Shown here in pieces: positions 9,101-12,019 of a stretch of 12,019 nt of DNA (position 1 is the first letter of the stretch; each line of letters starts with the position of its first letter). The translations under genes and the position numbers were made by a program. The notes under the pieces were generated by a model. That model saw only the letters and a list, made by a program, of their open reading frames with translations. It was not told where the DNA came from and did not search any database. The stretch comes from Asterionellopsis glacialis (lineage: Eukaryota > Bacillariophyta > Plagiogrammaphyceae > Rhaphoneidales > Asterionellopsidaceae), in assembly GCA_014885115.2 (NCBI GenBank), contig WKLE02006203.1:1-12019 (forward strand). The letters run 5' to 3'.

Positions 9101-9307
9101 GGTTAAACGACGTGCCGTGACGGCAATCCATTCACTGTTCAAACTCATGACACCCAGCATGGCAGGGACTACCAAACACAATAACTTTTTCCGTTTGGAC
9201 ATGGACTTGAATCTGTTTTGCGTCGTAGCAGTAGCAGTAGTGTCGGAAGCATAATATGCTCCTCCTCCATGAGGAATGCTTCGATGAGCATATGTCTTTA
9301 ACACCAT
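6173..9307 (-). CDS. Large signal-anchored or secreted protein of unknown family
   Basis: An intact 1044-residue frame from ATG (9307, A at -3, G at +4) to TAA. I do not recognise the family. The N-terminus has a polar, basic first 40 residues and then a hydrophobic segment (about 41-58, LLCLVVPAMLGVMSL). This makes it a type II membrane protein or one with a long cleavable signal. The lumenal part can be read in three sections. A Cys- and Trp-containing region (about 70-560) has segments such as MMMEQCKICLAGYDQTF and WHKAWHFFTYMGSWGQTRVW and several N-glycosylation sequons. A Lys-rich stretch follows (about 575-605). A Gly-rich, probably beta-sheet region comes next (about 735-865, for example GGTGTILEQGTQTKFEGKV). 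The C-terminus is low-complexity and acidic/Ser-rich (about 866-970, SSSSESSSDSGGSGYKGY) and ends in a charged tail. RRL motifs occur at 66-68, 272-274 and 519-521, the first directly after the hydrophobic segment. A cell-wall or extracellular-matrix role is plausible from composition but is inference. It is divergently arranged with the sulfotransferase gene. Confidence 0.88.
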   Translation of the reverse strand: MVLKTYAHRSIPHGGGAYYASDTTATATTQNRFKSMSKRKKLLCLVVPAMLGVMSLNSEWIAVTARRLTMQCIHNVYAHNEQMALDMPPPPDKTVDAVPSYIALCQEWIRMEADETYEGGTVLEEDEYLCMDWTAPHYSVMELFAAQLVDRMQDKGRYRHNCFKTRTWDEAVLGFDRTTAQQTLPIAAVSPAQWNQQDIVTPEMMMEQCKICLAGYDQTFEDTMVRNYATHHCFVFPEQFGPFNGTLVDGMTFSEQLAELQLGGEEETTTGRRLTEEEVFQEQAFGDIENEEERIHMQRHLLAENATRLGVPGEARPPNVVPFTTVVNQVRARLRYLGMTWSNVTYNPPSEWQTGAVIYVDVSSTPIDGSVYDPYIYPQATSITILAGPLCATTNMITGQPCTSYVEDLVNYFRTTRPGISATAGSQGGHGVDSRIVTSTAAMWSRMIMADRLVCPPYTPNCLLPMLCKRKGTIGHFLEQSDWHKAWHFFTYMGSWGQTRVWQLSDAHIPEENSWSGARRLEVDLTGRTTSTGEPIAPIFQSVRTVTDKKSGCTTYIPPPLMTVEESKQKTKEEILSMASAKNIKSAKDNPKAKKSDYSWTENIPKQSDIVQAFADPEDIQPINVNYYQDNPGKRATDELGLDVDLGFQPMPVEQERFEAMVVQHSASEYRIVEETNAAKDRQFAAVSNGNFPPSMEMEVYCPEYLDDGRLAVYEKGMVKTESLDGTSVIVSDGVGTVKFEKEGLIESSVPLQYDANGDPYNTINDPVTGQDVTITGKNLQMNQPNGVTLQDPIGIIMIDNVTHDGTMITEGGTGTILEQGTQTKFEGKVLQTGGKRVDLGTPIRYGRGYAINNRMDPGTKRTIYGPFGGFTSSSSESSSDSGGSGYKGYHEEEPDPKAPSSSDEGGLTSDSRDMGYRGVQETDVQRGMQQVPEQKKREHRTLEQRLQTLKPPRTDGLLNSASSSSEISSDETVRKAGQLMIKVPAHEFKLGMNDRELKRICFKYKDRVEEAKGRTKVFGQNPTAQEEGIVNAIPQRRHLLEQS

Positions 9308-9405
9308 GTTTTGTTGCTTTCTTCTCCGTCTATCGCTTTCTCTCTCTTTCTCTCACGATTCTCCTCGGTCTTCCCTTTTCCTTTCTTCTTCTTCTTTTTC
9401 TATTA
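9308..9405 (-). promoter_or_regulatory. Purine-rich (GA/A) probable 5' leader of the large protein gene
   Basis: Immediately upstream of the ATG at 9307 the plus strand is almost pure pyrimidine, for example TTTCTCTCTCTTTCTCTC and CTTTCTTCTTCTTCTTTTTC. The minus-strand transcript would therefore have a leader rich in GA and A with very few pyrimidines. It likely covers the 5' untranslated region and possibly the initiation region. The boundary with the promoter is not visible. Confidence 0.4.
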
Positions 9406-10691
9406 TCGTTTCGGATTCAAAAAGATTTGATCAGGATATTGCTGCTATACTCAACAATGAATGCCGATATGCGTCTGCACCCAAAACCGACTGTCTTGAC
9501 CTCTATGGTAGTGTTGTTGTGAATTCTCTCGCGTTAAACGAAAAAGCCAGCACGCAGCTTTGAGAGGCTGTGTAGAATGACTTGAATGTCTGTAGACTGC
9601 GGAACAAATTACCACTTACAGTAATTATACTCAGTACCAAGTGCATGTTGTGAAATATGATGATGAATTTTTAGTCATCATAATGCCAGTAATCTGTTAT
9701 CAAATGCCAAATATGACTTCTTATGACCCCTGATTGTAATTAATTCGGTCCTCCCTTTGATGCGCCGAAAAGGACATAAGAAACAAAGTGAAAGGGTCCA
9801 TATTAGGTACTCTGGTACGCTTAGATGTACCAGGAAGACACGTGTACAAATAAATAATTTGAAGTATACGTGGTATTTTACAAGTGCTGAAAAGATCCAT
9901 TCTAGCAAATACTCTGTTTCCTCCATGTGGTATGTATTTAATTCAACGTAGAATAGATGTTCTTTATTTGTCCTTGGTATTGAGGTATCATGTGCAGGAT
10001 ACTGTACCACCTCCATATCACAGAAATAGATTGTTTTATCATTTAGGCCTTTGTACTAGTAGTTGAACGTCAAATAGAATTCTTCATCTTTCTCTGACCA
10101 TTTGTCAATACTGCCCTGGCAAAGTCGATTCGGGATTCAGCTATAAACCAATTGCCCTTGTTTATGCTTGTGTAGAATTTATATGAAAATCAACTGTTTC
10201 TCTTGGAAATGGGTCACTTCACAGTCTTTCTGACATGGTCAGGGCATTGGCATAGGTAATTGGCAAACCACCATGCCACCCACCCTTGGAGAGAACGCCA
10301 GTCTCGCTCACGTAAAATCACGCGCAAACGAAAAGAGAGAGACATCCTTCGTGAATCGGTTATTATAGTAGAGGAACATGGATCGTATATGAAACATTAT
10401 CGTAGTGTCCGGATTCTCTACTAGAGTCAATATCAAGCCTGTAAGTGCTCTCTTGTCTCTTCGTAAAAAGGCACAGTTAAAGGATTTGTTGAAATAACAA
10501 CTACCAGCAAGCCATTCCAACCAAATAAGTTCTCTAGAAAGAGAGTTGGCTTTGAGTCTGAAAGTAATACAACATTGCTTACTACTTGACTTGATCAATC
10601 TCATTCCAGACTTGTACAACCCTTTGGCATTCCTTCATTGAATCATCCCTTTCAAGGATTAATCAAGTACACTATTGTTTGCGCACGCAAG
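9406..10691. other. Divergent intergenic spacer between large protein and sulfotransferase genes
   Basis: About 1.3 kb with no supported gene. A minus-strand frame from an ATG at 10016 down to 9678 (112 codons) has one hydrophobic stretch but no motif, and its composition does not look coding. A minus-strand frame at 10308-10619 starts only at TTG. The spacer should contain the promoters of both flanking genes. A TATA-like CTATAAAC occurs at 10141-10148, but it lies too far from the start at 10692 to be assigned without transcript data. Confidence 0.55.
9656..9682. repeat. Perfect 8-bp inverted repeat (stem-loop)
   Basis: TATGATGA at 9656-9663 is exactly complementary to TCATCATA at 9675-9682, with an 11-base AT-rich loop. 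It lies about 350 bases upstream of the start of the large minus-strand gene. It could be a binding site for a dimeric regulator or a chance AT-rich hairpin. Confidence 0.3.
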
Positions 10692-11804
10692 ATGGATCAC
10701 TTTCAACCCCAACGCAAGAGTAAAAAGAATCGTGTGGTGAAAAAATGGTTATTGCCCGCAGCTGTCTTTATGCTTTCCACCAACTTTTTATTACGCGAAA
10801 ATCGTAGATGGAATCCTGATCCGGAATACTTTCGTATGCCCTTTTCGTCTCGTCGTTTGCAATCGTACAACATGACGGAGGGTTATACATTACCGGCATG
10901 GACCGACAATATGGCCAATGTATGGGATCCCATCAAACCCGGTGATCAACCCTTCTTTTGGTACATTCCTAAAAGTGGTGGAACCACCATGGAAAAACTC
11001 TTTGGATGGTGTTTAAACTTAACTCAAGCCACAGATGAGGGTACACCCGATGCCGAATTGAATGGGTTACAAGTGTACGAACACACCTACGAAGACATTG
11101 AAGGTCCCTTTACACCTAAATTTGTCAATGTCCATACCAATACCCTGGAATGGATTGCCAAACTCAAGGTATTGAACTTTGCCACGTCAGGTCTTGCCGA
11201 TTTGATCATGTCACAACATTTGGTAACTGCCATTGGGAATTTATTTGATTCCGACCCCACCACACCCAAGGCACGTGGTGTCCTCATGTTCCGTCATCCT
11301 GTCAAACGTACTGTCGATCAATTCTATTACAGACAACATGCAACGTGGGAAGAAACCTTTGATGAAGAATTGGCTACAATGTCCCTCTTGCAGTATGCCC
11401 AGAGTGACAAATGGGTCGAGAATTATTATACACGATCACTTTTGAGTCTCAAGTACAATGAAACCATTAGCAAGTTCCATGTCGATGTTGCCAAGGAAAT
11501 TATGAGACGCAAGTTTTTGGTCAACGTCTTTGAATGGTACGATGTTTCCATGGTACGAATTGAAAAATACTTTGGTTGGTGGGATACCATGGATGTATTG
11601 AATAACGTGACTATTAATAATTGCCATTACAAAATTATTGAAAAGGGTGATCATGCTGGAACTGGACCCAAGGTACCGGATGATGAAACTATTTATCATA
11701 CCATTCTTATCCGTAACTGGGCAGATATGGAATTGTACTTTTATGCCAAGAATTTATTCCCCGATCAAAGATTACTTTTGGGAACAAATAGCTTTGGAGC
11801 ATAA
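10692..11804 (+). CDS. Type II membrane (Golgi-type) sulfotransferase
   Basis: 370 residues from the ATG at 10692 (A at -3, G at +4) to TAA. It has a short basic cytosolic tail (RKSKKNRVVKK), a single hydrophobic anchor (about 19-34, WLLPAAVFMLSTNFLL), and a lumenal catalytic domain. This is the layout of Golgi carbohydrate sulfotransferases, which move sulfate from PAPS to sugars. The 5'-phosphosulfate loop is YIPKSGGTTMEKLFG (91-105, Lys94 as the expected catalytic lysine). The 3'-phosphate binding motif is LMFRHPVKRTVDQFYY (198-213, with Arg201 and Arg206). The Ser normally found three residues after the second Arg is Asp209 here. Length is typical of the family. Several N-glycosylation sequons (NLT, NMT, NET, NVT) agree with a lumenal domain. 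An RRL motif sits at 54-56 between anchor and catalytic domain. The likely substrates are sulfated polysaccharides or glycoproteins of the cell surface, but the acceptor cannot be told. Confidence 0.9.
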   Translation: MDHFQPQRKSKKNRVVKKWLLPAAVFMLSTNFLLRENRRWNPDPEYFRMPFSSRRLQSYNMTEGYTLPAWTDNMANVWDPIKPGDQPFFWYIPKSGGTTMEKLFGWCLNLTQATDEGTPDAELNGLQVYEHTYEDIEGPFTPKFVNVHTNTLEWIAKLKVLNFATSGLADLIMSQHLVTAIGNLFDSDPTTPKARGVLMFRHPVKRTVDQFYYRQHATWEETFDEELATMSLLQYAQSDKWVENYYTRSLLSLKYNETISKFHVDVAKEIMRRKFLVNVFEWYDVSMVRIEKYFGWWDTMDVLNNVTINNCHYKIIEKGDHAGTGPKVPDDETIYHTILIRNWADMELYFYAKNLFPDQRLLLGTNSFGA

Positions 11805-12019
11805 AGGTTTTGAACTTTTAAAAAGATACATGTATGGATATAGGACCGCAGGGAAGATATTATAAGGCATTGCTTCGGTAGCAGTACATGCAGAATTTGA
11901 CTTCACACACACACATTCCTCTGTTTGTCTCATTATCAATGGCATAGAAACGAAACACAGAAGAAACACACACGCTCACAAGTAGAAAAAAAAAGAAACA
12001 ATAATGAATAGTGCACTTT
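11805..12019. other. 3' flank with short CA-repeat and A-rich tract
   Basis: No gene is seen. A (CA)6 microsatellite is at 11904-11915, a shorter ACACACAC at 11966-11973, and an A-rich stretch near 11984-11994. The first part is probably the 3' untranslated region of the sulfotransferase gene. Where its transcript ends is not evident. Confidence 0.5.

Noticed and set aside
9678..10016. Minus-strand 112-codon ATG frame in the divergent spacer
   Set aside because: One hydrophobic patch only, many aromatic and Leu residues typical of translated AT-rich spacer, and no motif or neighbour context.
10308..10619. Minus-strand 103-codon frame upstream of the sulfotransferase
   Set aside because: Begins at TTG and has no recognisable sequence features; probably part of the promoter or leader region of the plus-strand gene.
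10638..10691. N-terminal extension of the sulfotransferase from a TTG at 10638
   Set aside because: Not an ATG; the ATG at 10692 has a good context and gives the classic short basic tail before the membrane anchor.
11904..11973. CA-repeats as a possible telomeric or mobile element edge
   Set aside because: Only six and four units, with no terminal repeats or transposase nearby; ordinary microsatellites.

Overview
The window looks like nuclear DNA of a eukaryotic microalga, most likely a diatom or a related stramenopile. It has moderately AT-rich, long, mostly intron-free reading frames separated by 1-1.5 kb of non-coding DNA. It also has a RAP-domain organelle-RNA protein, an algal-type Golgi sulfotransferase, and large secreted proteins rich in Ser, Pro and acidic residues. 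The organism cannot be fixed from the sequence alone. There are no prokaryotic operons, ribosome binding sites, CRISPR arrays, rRNA genes or convincing tRNAs.

Layout. Positions 2-607 (+) hold the 3' end of a RAP-domain protein gene that begins upstream of the window. Positions 608-2123 hold no solid gene. On the minus strand at 772-1368 there is an interrupted reading frame with weak resemblance to the GLUE (PH-like) domain of the ESCRT-II subunit Vps36. Positions 2124-4592 (+) encode a secreted protein of about 822 residues with two tandem Cys-rich modules. Each module carries the Cys and Gln signature of internal-thioester adhesin domains. Positions 4593-6172 are a convergent intergenic region. 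Positions 6173-9307 (-) encode a 1044-residue membrane-anchored or secreted protein of unknown family. Positions 9308-10691 are the divergent spacer. Positions 10692-11804 (+) encode a 370-residue type II membrane sulfotransferase. The rest is 3' flank.

Common theme. The three complete proteins all enter the secretory pathway. All three carry one or more Arg-Arg-Leu motifs, resembling the RXL processing site described for diatom biosilica-associated proteins. In two of them the motif lies shortly after the N-terminal hydrophobic anchor. A coherent but unproven reading is that this is a group of cell-surface or cell-wall genes: a putative covalent adhesin-like protein, a large matrix-type protein and a carbohydrate sulfotransferase. 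The strongest candidate for something new is the tandem thioester-like module in the 2124-4592 gene.
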